From the NCBI RefSeq assembly GCF_026341035.1, contig NZ_JAPEOQ010000001.1:5456001-5520000 (forward strand): 64,000 nt of DNA, read 5' to 3'. The position numbers were made by a program, and so were the translations under genes. This document shows, piece after piece, positions 7,768-16,609 of this stretch; positions within the stretch are counted from its first letter, which is position 1; each line of letters opens with the position of its first letter. The notes beneath the pieces are model-generated. The model searched no databases. It was not told the origin of the DNA and saw only the letters and a list, made by a program, of their open reading frames with translations. This DNA is from Streptomyces sp. NBC_01016. Its GTDB lineage: Bacteria; Actinomycetota; Actinomycetes; Streptomycetales; Streptomycetaceae.

Positions 7768-9351
7768 GTGGCCAGGCCGGCACGGAGCGCGACAGCAGGG
7801 GCAGCGGTCACCGCACTGGCGGTGGCCGCTGCGGCCTGCGCGGCGCCGAACGACGACGCCAAGAGTGGCGGCACTGACAGCGCCGTCGTCGGCATCGCCT
7901 ACGAGCCCGACAGCCTCAGCCCGCTCCTCGGCTACGGCAAGGACGGCAACTCGAAGATCTTCGACGGACTGCTCACGCACGACGCCGACATGAAGCTCAA
8001 GCCCGCGCTCGCGGCCGAGCTGCCGAAGGTCACCGACGACGGCCGCACCTACACGTACAAGCTGCGCGACGGCGTGAAGTTCAGCGACGGCAAGCCGTTC
8101 ACGTCGAAGGACGTCGTCTTCACCTACGACACGATCCTCGACAAGAAGACCAACAACGCCTCCAAGACCGAACTGGACGCCGTGCGGGACGTCGAGGCGA
8201 AGGGTGACGACACGGTCGTCTTCCACCTCAAGTACCCCTACGCGCCCTTCGCCGAGCGCACCGTGCTGCCCATCGTGCCCGAGCACGTCGCGGGTCAACA
8301 GGACGTGAACAACGGCAGGTTCACCACCAGGCCCATCGGCACGGGCCCGTACAAGCTGGTGAAGTGGTCCAAGGGCGAGAAGCTCGTCTTCAAGGCCAAC
8401 CCCGACTACTGGGGCGGCGCACCGAAGATCAAGAACTTCACCATGGCGATCATCAAGGACGACGACGTGCGCGCCACCCGGCTGCGCTCCGGCGACCTCG
8501 ACGGCGCCATCCTGCCGCCCAACCTGGCCAAGACCTTCAAGGCCGACACCGCCAAGAAGACCTACGCGGCGAACTCCTTCGACTACCGCGTCGTCACCCT
8601 GCCGACCGGCAACAAGGTGGCCGGCGACACCGACATCCGCCGCGCCCTCGACATCGGCGTGGACCGCAAGGCCATGGTCGACCAGATCCTGGAGGGCGCG
8701 GGCAAGGCGGCCTACGGTCCTGTGCCCACCGACAGCCCGTGGTTCACCAAGGGCACCGAGCGCGAGCACGACCTCGCGAAGGCCAAGAAGCTCCTCGACC
8801 AGGCGGGTTGGAAGACCGGAGCCGACGGCATCCGTAAGAAGGACGGCGTCCGCGCCGCCTTCCCGCTCTGGTACCTCACCGGCGACAAGCTCCGCCAGGA
8901 CCACGCCCTCGCCTACGCCTCCGACGCCAAGAAGCTCGGCATCGACGTCAAGGTCGAGAGCGGCACCTGGGAAGTCATCATGCCCCGCATGCCCAAGGAC
9001 GCGGTCCTCGCGGGCGGCGGCGCGCCCGCCGACCCCGACTTCGACCAGTACTCGCTGCTCAAGTCGTCCCTCGCGGGCGACGGCTTCAACAACATGGCGC
9101 ACTACGACAACAAGAAGGTCGACGCCGCCCTGGAGGAAGCCCGCCGCACCGACGACAAGGCGAAGCGGCAGGCCGCGTACGACACCGTCCAGCGCGCACT
9201 CGTGAAGGATCCCGGCTACACCTTCCTCACCCACATCGACCACCTCTACGTAGTCGACAAGAAGTTCGGAGACCTCTCCACGCAGGTCGAGCCGCACGAC
9301 CACGGTCTTGCCTCTGGGCCGTGGTGGAACGTGGAGGACTGGAAGGCATGA
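7768..9351 (+). CDS. ABC importer substrate-binding lipoprotein (SBP_bac_5), probably NikA-like
   Basis: A 527-aa extracellular binding protein of the nickel/peptide class. It has a short signal peptide ending at a lipobox-like VAAAAC, then the family fold (GIAYEPDSLSPLLGYGKDGN; TYKLRDGVKFSDGKPFTSKD; GTGPYKLVKWSKGEK). GTG 7768 is preferred over GTG 7759 because AGGGGTGG sits just upstream. The stop overlaps the first permease (ATGA). With two permeases and two ATPases it makes a complete NikABCDE/OppABCDF-type system; the Nur-type box argues for nickel over peptides (inference). Confidence 0.8.
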   Translation: MARPARSATAGAAVTALAVAAAACAAPNDDAKSGGTDSAVVGIAYEPDSLSPLLGYGKDGNSKIFDGLLTHDADMKLKPALAAELPKVTDDGRTYTYKLRDGVKFSDGKPFTSKDVVFTYDTILDKKTNNASKTELDAVRDVEAKGDDTVVFHLKYPYAPFAERTVLPIVPEHVAGQQDVNNGRFTTRPIGTGPYKLVKWSKGEKLVFKANPDYWGGAPKIKNFTMAIIKDDDVRATRLRSGDLDGAILPPNLAKTFKADTAKKTYAANSFDYRVVTLPTGNKVAGDTDIRRALDIGVDRKAMVDQILEGAGKAAYGPVPTDSPWFTKGTEREHDLAKAKKLLDQAGWKTGADGIRKKDGVRAAFPLWYLTGDKLRQDHALAYASDAKKLGIDVKVESGTWEVIMPRMPKDAVLAGGGAPADPDFDQYSLLKSSLAGDGFNNMAHYDNKKVDAALEEARRTDDKAKRQAAYDTVQRALVKDPGYTFLTHIDHLYVVDKKFGDLSTQVEPHDHGLASGPWWNVEDWKA

Positions 9352-10340
9352 GCAGGCGGCTCCCCTGGGGGCCGATGGTGCGCCTGACGGGCCGGCGGAT
9401 CGCGTTCGCCGTGCCCGTCCTCGCCGCCGTCACCTTCGGCGTCTTCGCGATCGCCGCGGCCTCCCCCTTCGACCCGGTCAAGGCCTACGCGGGCACCGCC
9501 GGGCTCACCGCGTCACAGGAGAACCTCGACCAGCTGCGGGTCAACCTCGGCGTCGACCAGCCGCTGTTCGCCCGCTGGTGGGACTGGCTCACGTCCGCGG
9601 TCACCGGCGACCTCGGCGACTCGGCCGTCATGCGGCAACCGGTCGCCCAGGTGATCGGCGAGCGGCTCGGCTGGTCGGTCCTGCTGGCAGCCACCGCGTT
9701 CCTCGTCGCGGTCGTCCTCGGCACGCTCCTCGGCGTGCTGGCGGCGCGCCGGCAGGGCGGCTGGCTCGACCGGGCCGTCACCTCGCTCGCGTACACGCTG
9801 GAGGCCGCGCCCCCGTTCTGGCTCGGCCTGCTCGCCGTGTGGCTGTTCGCGCTGAAACTCGGCGTACTACCGGCCGGCGGGCTCACCGACACGGGCTCCT
9901 CGACAATCACCGCCGGGCAGGTGCTGTCCCATCTCGCGCTGCCCGCTGGTGTGTTGGCGGTCTCGCAGCTGCCGTGGTTCGTCCTGTACGTCCGTCAGGG
10001 CGTCGGCGACGCGCTCGACGAGGACCCCGTGCGCGGGGCCAGGGCGCGCGGACTCGCGCCGCGCACCGTCCTGTTCGGGCACGCGCTGCGCTCCGGCATG
10101 CTGCCCGTGCTCACGCTCATCGGGTCACGGGTGCCCGAACTCATCACGGGGGCGCTGCTCGTGGAGACCGTGTTCAGCTGGCCGGGCATCGCCGCCGCGA
10201 CCGTGCAGGCGGCCACGTCCGTGGACTTCCCGCTGCTCGCCGCCGTCACCGTCCTCGCGACCCTCGCCGTGCTCGCCGGCAACTGGGCCGCCGACCTGCT
10301 GTACGGCATCGCCGATCCGAGAGTGGGCTTCGATGGCTGA
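9348..10340 (+). CDS. ABC importer permease, NikB/DppB type
   Basis: A 330-aa integral membrane permease with about six membrane segments and a large first periplasmic loop (QENLDQLRVNLGVDQPLFAR). It carries the EAA-type ATPase contact motif around EDPVRGARARGLAPRTVLFG. Its first codon overlaps the binding-protein stop and its end overlaps the next permease by 8 bp. It would pair with the NikC-like subunit to form the pore of the putative nickel importer. Confidence 0.85.
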   Translation: MSRRLPWGPMVRLTGRRIAFAVPVLAAVTFGVFAIAAASPFDPVKAYAGTAGLTASQENLDQLRVNLGVDQPLFARWWDWLTSAVTGDLGDSAVMRQPVAQVIGERLGWSVLLAATAFLVAVVLGTLLGVLAARRQGGWLDRAVTSLAYTLEAAPPFWLGLLAVWLFALKLGVLPAGGLTDTGSSTITAGQVLSHLALPAGVLAVSQLPWFVLYVRQGVGDALDEDPVRGARARGLAPRTVLFGHALRSGMLPVLTLIGSRVPELITGALLVETVFSWPGIAAATVQAATSVDFPLLAAVTVLATLAVLAGNWAADLLYGIADPRVGFDG

Positions 10341-11238
10341 GCAAGCAGTTGGCGCTGCCCGAGCAGTGGCAGGACAGGCCCCGCAATGGCGCACGCACGG
10401 AGTGCGGCGCCGCTCCACGCGCGCGTGGCGGATACACACGTCCGCGGTGATCGTGTCCGTGGTCGTCCTCGCCGTGCTGCTTGTGCCGCCGCTGACTCAA
10501 CTGGACCAGCAGGCCGTCGACCTCGCCGCGAAGCTCCAACCACCGTACTGGGCGCACCCGTTCGGCACCGACGACGTCGGCCGCGACCTGTTGCTGCGCA
10601 GCGTGTACGGGCTGCGGGTCTCGCTGCTCGTCGGTGTGGTGGCCGCGGTCGTGGCGACCGTCATCGGCACCGCCGTCGGGGCGCTCGCGGGCGCGCTCGG
10701 CGGCTGGGTGGACCGGGGCGTGATGCGCGTGGTGGACACCTTCTCGTCGGTGCCGCACCTGCTGCTCGGCGTCTTCATCGTGGCGATGTTCCGGCCGGGG
10801 GTCTGGCCGGTCGTGATCTCGGTGGGCCTGACGCACTGGCTGTCGACGGCCCGCATCGTGCGCGCCGAAGTCCTGTCGCTGCGCTCACGGCCCTACGTCG
10901 ACGCGGCGATCTCCGGCGGATCGTCACGGTGGCGGGTGACGGCCCGACACCTCCTGCCCGGCGTCCTGCCGCAGGCGGCGCTCGCCGCGGTGCTGATGGT
11001 CCCGCACGCGATCTGGCACGAATCCGCCCTGTCCTTCCTCGGGTTGGGCCTGCCCACCCACCAGGCCAGCCTCGGCACGCTCGTCCAGACGGCGCGCGGC
11101 TCGCTGCTCGCGGGCGACTGGTGGCCGACCCTCTTCCCCGGCCTGTTCATCATCGTGCCGACGCTGGCCGTCGCGGGCCTCGCGGGTGCCTGGCGCGAAC
11201 GCCTGAACCCCCGCCGCCGATCGGAGCTGACCCTGTGA
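10333..11238 (+). CDS. ABC importer permease, NikC/DppC type
   Basis: A 301-aa permease with a cytoplasmic N-terminus. It then shows the family entry motif PYWAHPFGTDDVGRDLLLRS (about residues 71-90) and about five to six membrane segments. The EAA loop is YVDAAISGGSSRWRVTARHL, followed by the conserved HESALSFLGLGLP. It overlaps the preceding permease by 8 bp and the following ATPase by 4 bp (GTGA). Confidence 0.87.
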   Translation: MAEQAVGAARAVAGQAPQWRTHGVRRRSTRAWRIHTSAVIVSVVVLAVLLVPPLTQLDQQAVDLAAKLQPPYWAHPFGTDDVGRDLLLRSVYGLRVSLLVGVVAAVVATVIGTAVGALAGALGGWVDRGVMRVVDTFSSVPHLLLGVFIVAMFRPGVWPVVISVGLTHWLSTARIVRAEVLSLRSRPYVDAAISGGSSRWRVTARHLLPGVLPQAALAAVLMVPHAIWHESALSFLGLGLPTHQASLGTLVQTARGSLLAGDWWPTLFPGLFIIVPTLAVAGLAGAWRERLNPRRRSELTL

Positions 11239-12197
11239 CCACGGTGCTTTCGGTGGACTCCCTGTCCGTACGGTTCCGGATGCGCGACGGCGCGTACGTA
11301 CGGGCCGTCAGCGACGCCTCCTTCGACCTCGGGGCGGGGGAGTGCCTGGCCCTCGTGGGCGAGAGCGGCTGCGGAAAATCGGTGCTGGCCTCCGCGCTCC
11401 TCGGCCTGCTGCCGCAGAACGCGGAGACGGCGGGCTCGGCGCGCCTCGGCGACCTCGACCTGATGGCGGCCGACGAGGCGACGCTCGCGCGCACGGTGCG
11501 GGGCCGCCGGATCGGCCTGGTGCCGCAGAGCCCGGCCGCGCACCTCACCCCGGTCCGTACGGTGCGCTCACAACTGGGCGAGGCACTGCGGCAGTTGGCG
11601 GGCGTGCCGCGTCGCGGCCCGCGGCTGCAGGAAGCCGTCCGGCAGGCAGCCGAGCGTGCCGCCTTCCCGCTGGACCATCTCGACCGCTACCCCCACGAAC
11701 TCTCCGGCGGACTTGCGCAGCGCGCCGCGACCGCGCTCGCCCTCGTGGGGGACGCTCCGCTGCTCCTCGCCGACGAGCCGACCACCGGCCTCGACCGCGA
11801 CCTCGTCGAGCGGACCGTCGAGGAACTGCGCCGCCACATCGGCACCGACCGGGCGCTGCTGCTGATCACGCACGACCTCGCGGCGGCGGAGCGGATCGCG
11901 GACCGGGTGGCGGTGATGTACGCGAGCCGCATCGTCGAACTGGCCGATGCGGACGCCTTCTTCGGGGCGCGCGGCCCCCGCCACCCGTACGCCCGGGGCC
12001 TCCTGAACGCCCTGCCCGACCGCGAGTTCACCCCGATCCCCGGGATGCCACCGGAACTGAGCGCGCTGGGGGAGGGCTGCGCGTTCGCCGCGCGCTGCAC
12101 GGGCGCCGACGGCCTGTGCGCGGCGATGCCGGCGGTCACGGACGGCGTGGCCTGCCACCACCCCGTACCGGCCCACCAGGCGGCCACCCGTGCTTGA
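11235..12197 (+). CDS. ABC importer ATPase, NikD/DppD type
   Basis: A 320-aa ATPase with Walker A GESGCGKS (residues 42-49), Q-loop VPQSP, signature LSGGLAQR, Walker B LLLADEP and H-loop ITHD. The C-terminal region has the oligopeptide-type extension with cysteines in CAFAARCTGADGLCAAMP and a later ACHH. In relatives such cysteines hold an iron-sulfur cluster. Start is GTG 11235. It overlaps both neighbours. Confidence 0.87.
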   Translation: MTTVLSVDSLSVRFRMRDGAYVRAVSDASFDLGAGECLALVGESGCGKSVLASALLGLLPQNAETAGSARLGDLDLMAADEATLARTVRGRRIGLVPQSPAAHLTPVRTVRSQLGEALRQLAGVPRRGPRLQEAVRQAAERAAFPLDHLDRYPHELSGGLAQRAATALALVGDAPLLLADEPTTGLDRDLVERTVEELRRHIGTDRALLLITHDLAAAERIADRVAVMYASRIVELADADAFFGARGPRHPYARGLLNALPDREFTPIPGMPPELSALGEGCAFAARCTGADGLCAAMPAVTDGVACHHPVPAHQAATRA

Positions 12198-12843
12198 ACT
12201 GCACGCCATCACCGCGGGCTACGACCGACGAGCCCCGGTCGTCCGCGACGTGACTCTGACCGTCCGCCCCGGCGAGAGCGTCGGACTCCTCGGCCCCAGC
12301 GGCTGTGGCAAGTCGACCCTCGCCCGCGTCGCGGCGCTGCTGCACGCCCCGGACGCCGGCCGCGTCGTCATCGACGGCGAACCGGCCCACGGTTGGCGCC
12401 ACCGAGCCCCACGCGCCCAACGCACCGCGTTCGGCGTCGTCTTCCAGCAACCACGCCTGTCCGCCGACCCGCGCCTGCGCCTGTCCGACCTGATCGCGGA
12501 ACCCCTGCGCGCGAACGGCGCCGACCCCGCGGCGCGGGTGAGCGAACTGGCGGACACGGTCGGCTTGTCCACCGACCTCCTGACCCGCCGCCCCCACGAG
12601 GTCAGCGACGGTCAACTCCAACGCGCCTGCCTCGCCCGCGCCCTCACCCTGCGCCCCCGCTGGCTGATCTGCGACGAGATGACCGCCATGCTCGACGCGT
12701 CGACCACGGCCGCGCTGGTGGGCGTGGTGGAGGACTACCGGCGGGAGACCGGGGCGGGGCTGCTGGCCGTGGGGCACGACCGGGTGCTCCTGGAGCGGTG
12801 GTGCGGGCGGACGGTGGAGTGGGGGGAGCTGGTGGGGGCGTAG
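12190..12843 (+). CDS. ABC importer ATPase, NikE type (short)
   Basis: A 217-aa ATPase with Walker A GPSGCGKS (residues 35-42), Q-loop VFQQP, an altered signature VSDGQLQR, Walker B LICDEM and H-loop GHD. It lacks the C-terminal extension of its partner, as is usual for NikE. VSDGQ in place of LSGGQ is a notable but tolerated change. GTG 12190 lies 8 bp inside the previous gene. It is the last gene of the five-gene operon. Confidence 0.85.
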   Translation: MLELHAITAGYDRRAPVVRDVTLTVRPGESVGLLGPSGCGKSTLARVAALLHAPDAGRVVIDGEPAHGWRHRAPRAQRTAFGVVFQQPRLSADPRLRLSDLIAEPLRANGADPAARVSELADTVGLSTDLLTRRPHEVSDGQLQRACLARALTLRPRWLICDEMTAMLDASTTAALVGVVEDYRRETGAGLLAVGHDRVLLERWCGRTVEWGELVGA

Positions 12844-12870
12844 GCGGGTTCGCCTGTCTGTGGCGGTGAC

Positions 12871-13020
12871 AGCAGCAGCGACGGCCTCCTGAACCCGAAG
12901 ATGGGCGTCTTCTACGTCGCCGTCCTGCCTCAGTTCATCCCCCAGGCACGCCGGCCGCTTGACCGGATCACCGGCACCGTCATCGGCGTCTTCGGTATCA
13001 GGCTGGCACTCAGCAGCTGA
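12871..13020 (+). pseudogene. Remnant of a LysE/RhtB-family exporter
   Basis: In frame 12871-13020 the sequence reads LLNPKMGVFYVAVLPQFIPQ, the hallmark NPK...FLPQF segment of LysE/RhtB exporters. This runs directly into PLDRITGTVIGVFGIRLAL, which is normally the C-terminal end of the same family, then a stop. The roughly 40-80 residues that should separate them, and everything before NPK, are gone. This is an in-frame internal deletion plus loss of the 5' end. No start codon or ribosome site fits a functional product. Confidence 0.75.
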
Positions 13021-13072
13021 CGCTCCGAGACGACGCCGGCGCATGAGCCGTTCGTGACGGGGCGGGCGGCGG

Positions 13073-13825
13073 CTACGTGACTCGCTCGGCCTCGGCGACC
13101 AGTACCTCCGCGTCGCGCCGCAGCCGGGTCCTTAGCCGCGCCCACGATTCCTCCGCCTCGCCCAGGTACACCGCGCGGGCATGCGCCAGCACCGCGCGGT
13201 TCTCCTCCGGGAGCCGAGCCAGGGCCCAGTCCGCCGCCGCGTCCTTCGAGAGGATCTCGCCGGTCGCGAGGGTGGCCCAGACGCGGGCCAGTGTCAGGAC
13301 CACATTGCGGGTGTCAGTCTCCAACTCCTCGAGGAGCGCCGGGATCCCGGCCGCGGTCGCGCGGCGCACATCGGATTCCGGAACCGGGTCGAGCAGTTCG
13401 GTGGCGGGCGGCCCGAACAGGGCGACACCGCGCTGTCGCACCATCGTGACCAGCAGCGCCAGGTCCTCGTCCGCCTCGGGCCGCGGCATCTCCCCGCGCT
13501 CGTACGCGTCCCGGAGCCATTCGCCGTACTGGAACTCCCGCACCGGCGGAAACCGCCAGGGCCGCACATCGGCGAGCTGTACGAGCGTCAACTCCACCGG
13601 ACGGTCCGGGCCGTGTGCCGCACCCGCCCCGGACAGGTTCATCAGCCCGCCGACGAGATGCGCGCGCTGGTCGGGGGTCGTGGAAGCGCCCGTCACGGCG
13701 AACACGTCCACGTCGCTGTGCGGGCGCAGGCCGCCGGAGACCGCCGAGCCGTAGAGATACGCGGCCACCAGATCCGGCCCGAGCACCTCGCGCAGCACCT
13801 CCACCACGCACTCCACCTGGCGCAC
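13073..13825 (-). CDS. Aminoglycoside adenylyltransferase-like nucleotidyltransferase
   Basis: A 250-aa protein with the nucleotidyltransferase motif YLYGSAVSGGLRPHSDVDVF (about residues 21-40: GS plus DxD metal ligands). It then has a helical C-terminal domain of the AadA/ANT type (RNVVLTLARVWATLATGEIL; KDAAADWALARL). GTG 13825-13823 is preferred because AAGGGAG lies 6-7 bp upstream; longer frames run into an unrelated region. The family transfers AMP to spectinomycin/streptomycin-type drugs. Whether this copy confers resistance or has another substrate cannot be told. Confidence 0.8.
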   Translation of the reverse strand: MRQVECVVEVLREVLGPDLVAAYLYGSAVSGGLRPHSDVDVFAVTGASTTPDQRAHLVGGLMNLSGAGAAHGPDRPVELTLVQLADVRPWRFPPVREFQYGEWLRDAYERGEMPRPEADEDLALLVTMVRQRGVALFGPPATELLDPVPESDVRRATAAGIPALLEELETDTRNVVLTLARVWATLATGEILSKDAAADWALARLPEENRAVLAHARAVYLGEAEESWARLRTRLRRDAEVLVAEAERVT

Positions 13826-14018
13826 GGCCGACTCCCTTCGCTTTCCGTCGATCCTTCGCCCGTCCCCGCCATCATGCACGCCCGTGACCAGTGGGTTGTG
13901 GTGGCCCCGCGGTGAACCGGGGGTGCCAGTCGCGCCAACTCCCGTCACACCTCTGCCCCTTGATGACCCGCGCCCCGCATACTCACCGTGTCCCACCGGC
14001 CCACCACGGGAGGCACGC

Positions 14019-14912
14019 ATGGCCCCGACCACCCGCCGCAGAGCCCTCGGTACCCTCGCCGCCGCGCTCGCCGTCGGTGTCACCACCCCCAACCTGGCCC
14101 AGGCCGCCGCGGCCAAGCGCGGCCCCGCGCCCCTGCGGCGCGCCCACGCCCACAACGACTACGAGCACCCGAGACCCCTGTTCGACGCGCTCGACCAGCG
14201 GTTCAACAGCGTCGAGGCCGACATCTACCTCGTGAACGGCGACCTCCTCGTCGCCCACGACCCCGTCGACCTCGACCCCGCGCGCACCCTCGACTCCCTC
14301 TACCTCGCCCCACTCGCCGCCCGCGTGAAGGCCAACCACGGTTCGGTGTACCGGGGTTGGCGCACCCCGCTGCAGCTCCTCGTCGACATCAAGACCGACG
14401 GCGCGGCGACGTACCAGGAACTCGACCGCCAATTGCGCCGCTACGGCCGCCTCTTCACCACGTACGACCGCGGGCGCGTGCGGAGCGGAGCCGTCACCGT
14501 CGTCGTCTCCGGCGACCGGGCCGCCCGCCCGCCGATGGAGGCGCAGGCCAGGCGCAGCGCCTTCTACGACGGCCGCCTCACCGACCTCGGTAGCGCGGCG
14601 CCCGCCTCGCTCATCCCGCTCATCAGCGACAACTGGGCCAACAACTTCACCTGGCGGGGGAGCGGGCCGATGCCCGCCGCCGAACGCGACAAGCTGCGCG
14701 GGATCGTCGGCGCCGCCCACGCGCGCGGCCAGCGCGTCCGCTTCTGGGAGACACCCGATGTCGCCGGGCCCGAACGCGACGCCGTCTGGGCCGAATTGAT
14801 CGCCGCCGACGTCGACCACCTCAACACGGACGACCTCGCGGGGCTGCGGGCGTTCCTGGAGGCCCATGACAAGGTGCACGCCGGAGCCCACGGCAAGAGT
14901 TCCGGCCGGTGA
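14019..14912 (+). CDS. Secreted PI-PLC/glycerophosphodiesterase-like protein (AIM6 type)
   Basis: A 297-aa protein with a Tat-like signal peptide (TTRRRALGTLAAALAVG, cleavage near AQAAAA). A TIM-barrel phosphodiesterase domain follows: RAHAHNDYEHPRPLFDALDQ with its catalytic-type histidines, FNSVEADIYL, LLVAHDP and LLVDIKTDG. The set of His/Glu/Asp residues fits the PLC-like phosphodiesterase superfamily, close to the AIM6-type branch. Natural substrate unknown. It is a single gene with its own start after an AGG-containing site. Confidence 0.8.
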   Translation: MAPTTRRRALGTLAAALAVGVTTPNLAQAAAAKRGPAPLRRAHAHNDYEHPRPLFDALDQRFNSVEADIYLVNGDLLVAHDPVDLDPARTLDSLYLAPLAARVKANHGSVYRGWRTPLQLLVDIKTDGAATYQELDRQLRRYGRLFTTYDRGRVRSGAVTVVVSGDRAARPPMEAQARRSAFYDGRLTDLGSAAPASLIPLISDNWANNFTWRGSGPMPAAERDKLRGIVGAAHARGQRVRFWETPDVAGPERDAVWAELIAADVDHLNTDDLAGLRAFLEAHDKVHAGAHGKSSGR

Positions 14913-15023
14913 CCCCGGGTTAACACCCGTTCGGGGGACAGGTCATGCCCCGGTCGGCGCCCTCCGCTGCGTCACACTTGCGGCCGATAGCCACGGTGTT
15001 GACGTGGCGGAGGAGGTTCGGCG

Positions 15024-15218
15024 ATGTCTCTGTCCATTTCCGTGGTGCTGTTGCTGCTCATCGTCGCGGTGATCTTCCTGCGCAACGGAGCGATGAAGTT
15101 CTCGCACGCGCTCGTCTGCGTCCTGCTCGGCTTCCTGCTCGCGGGCACCGACGCGGCGCCGACCATCCACGACGGCATCAATTCCACCGCGGGGCTGGTC
15201 AGCAGCCTCAGCCCGTGA
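15024..15218 (+). CDS. Small two-helix membrane protein
   Basis: A 64-aa protein with two hydrophobic segments (ISVVLLLLIVAVIFL at 5-19 and ALVCVLLGFLLAGTD at 29-43), separated by RNGAMKFSH. It ends with a small polar tail. Similar 60-65-residue membrane proteins are frequent in Streptomyces, including near plasmid transfer genes, but no transfer gene is nearby. GGAGG is placed well before ATG 15024. Function unknown. Confidence 0.7.
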   Translation: MSLSISVVLLLLIVAVIFLRNGAMKFSHALVCVLLGFLLAGTDAAPTIHDGINSTAGLVSSLSP

Positions 15219-15273
15219 GGCAACCGGCTCAGCATGCCGGGCAATTGAAGACAACCCGAAGCTGGTGCAGTCA

Positions 15274-15315
15274 CGGTCGCCCGCACGAACTTCAGCGGTT
15301 CCGTCCGGGCGACCG
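15274..15315. terminator. Possible bidirectional hairpin
   Basis: A 10-bp inverted repeat CGGTCGCCCG / CGGGCGACCG with a 22-nt loop lies between the small membrane protein gene and the converging glycosidase-type gene. The loop is long, so the call is tentative. Confidence 0.35.
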
Positions 15316-15338
15316 GCCGTTGTGGCCCTCCCGTGGTG

Positions 15339-16571
15339 CTACTTCGTGGCCGAGAACACCCCTATCCCATTCGCGACCGCCCGCTCCGGCGGGTCGCTGG
15401 GGTGGTTGCGGACCGACACTGCGGGCGCGCCGGGTGCGCGTGCCACGAGGGTCGACGAACCGCCGCCGTCCAGGCTGAACGCGTCGTCCGAGCCCAAGGA
15501 CCGCATCGTGGCGGCCACTTCGGTCATCGACATGCCGGTGCGGTAGGCGGGCGCGCCGTCCAGGGCCAGCAGGATCAGCTCATGGCCGCCGTCCCCGATG
15601 CCCGCCGCCGTGCGCACCGCCGACGTCGTCGCGTCCAGGCCGGGCAGCGGCGCGCCGTCCCGCAGCACGGGATACCCGCCGATCGCGAAGCGGTACGGGA
15701 TGTGCGAGCGCGCGGCGACGAGCCGGTGGTGGACCGCGACCGGGTCACCCGGTGACAGCTTGCGCAGCCACTGCGCGCCGGCCTCCCTGCCGACCAGGAC
15801 CGTGGTGTCGGCCGCTATGGGCCCGCTGCCGGGTGTGTCGGCCGACGACACGACGCGCCCGTGCCGCACCGTCACCTCGTACGTGTCCGTGGTGCAGGGA
15901 GCCGCCCGCTGGGTGTCGGTGCCGCAGGTGGCACGCACCCGCGACACGCTGCCCCAGTCGGACGTGAACGCCCCGACCGAGCCGACCGGCAGCGCGTACT
16001 GGTTCAGCCCGCCCAGCGGCATGCGGTCGTCCCGGGTACGTATCGAGCCGTCGAGCTCCAGGCTGTCGAGGCGGGCCCGCCGGTCGACCCCGACGCCGAG
16101 GACGTCCCGGGTGGAGGTGCCGGGCGGCAGGGCCGGGCCGAAGCGCTGCCCGTCCGGCACGGCCGCCTTGAGCGTGTGCCCGCGGGCGATGGCGGGGCCG
16201 ACGGAGGCGCCGGTGACCTCGACGCCCGGATGCTGGGTCTCCGAGATGTTGAAGAAGTCCCCGTTGACCCCGCCGACGGCGCCGGCCGTGTCGGACATCG
16301 AGGAGACGGTGGCGCGGGCCCCGACCGCGCCGGGGTGCAGGAGGTCGACCCGCACGCGCGGGTCGGTCAGATCGACGGTGAGGACATGGGCGTGTGCGGT
16401 GCCCTTGGCGGCGGGAACGTCGAACTCCGTGTACGTGACGCCCGGAGCGACCCGCTCGCCCGAAGCGGCGCCGGCCGGCGCCGCACCCGTCAGGGCGGCA
16501 CCGGCCAGCATCGAAGCGACCCCGAGGGTCGCAAGGACTCTTCTGCCTCGCTTGCCAACTCTCGTCTGCAT
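15339..16571 (-). CDS. Secreted phosphodiester glycosidase (NAGPA/DUF2233) family protein
   Basis: A 410-aa protein with an Arg-rich signal peptide (cleavage near APAGAAS). The NAGPA-type phosphodiester glycosidase fold is seen in VGGVNGDFFNISETQHPGVE (about residues 98-117), FAIGGYPVLRDG and the C-terminal DDAFSLDGGGSSTLV with NGIGVF. Family members cleave GlcNAc-1-phosphodiesters or similar sugar-phosphodiester bonds. Here it is probably extracellular and may act on cell-wall or exopolysaccharide phosphodiesters (inference). It is a stand-alone gene. Confidence 0.8.
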   Translation of the reverse strand: MQTRVGKRGRRVLATLGVASMLAGAALTGAAPAGAASGERVAPGVTYTEFDVPAAKGTAHAHVLTVDLTDPRVRVDLLHPGAVGARATVSSMSDTAGAVGGVNGDFFNISETQHPGVEVTGASVGPAIARGHTLKAAVPDGQRFGPALPPGTSTRDVLGVGVDRRARLDSLELDGSIRTRDDRMPLGGLNQYALPVGSVGAFTSDWGSVSRVRATCGTDTQRAAPCTTDTYEVTVRHGRVVSSADTPGSGPIAADTTVLVGREAGAQWLRKLSPGDPVAVHHRLVAARSHIPYRFAIGGYPVLRDGAPLPGLDATTSAVRTAAGIGDGGHELILLALDGAPAYRTGMSMTEVAATMRSLGSDDAFSLDGGGSSTLVARAPGAPAVSVRNHPSDPPERAVANGIGVFSATK

Positions 16572-16609
16572 GCGGGGAGTTCAGCAGACGCGGGGTCGCA
16601 CGTCGATGG

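Noticed and set aside
7717..9303. 528-codon minus-strand frame opposite the binding lipoprotein
   Set aside because: Antisense shadow; also crosses the Nur-type box and promoter.
13826..14155. N-terminal extension of the nucleotidyltransferase
   Set aside because: Arg/Gly-rich with no similarity, overlaps the start of the opposite-strand phosphodiesterase gene; GTG 13825 has a good ribosome site.
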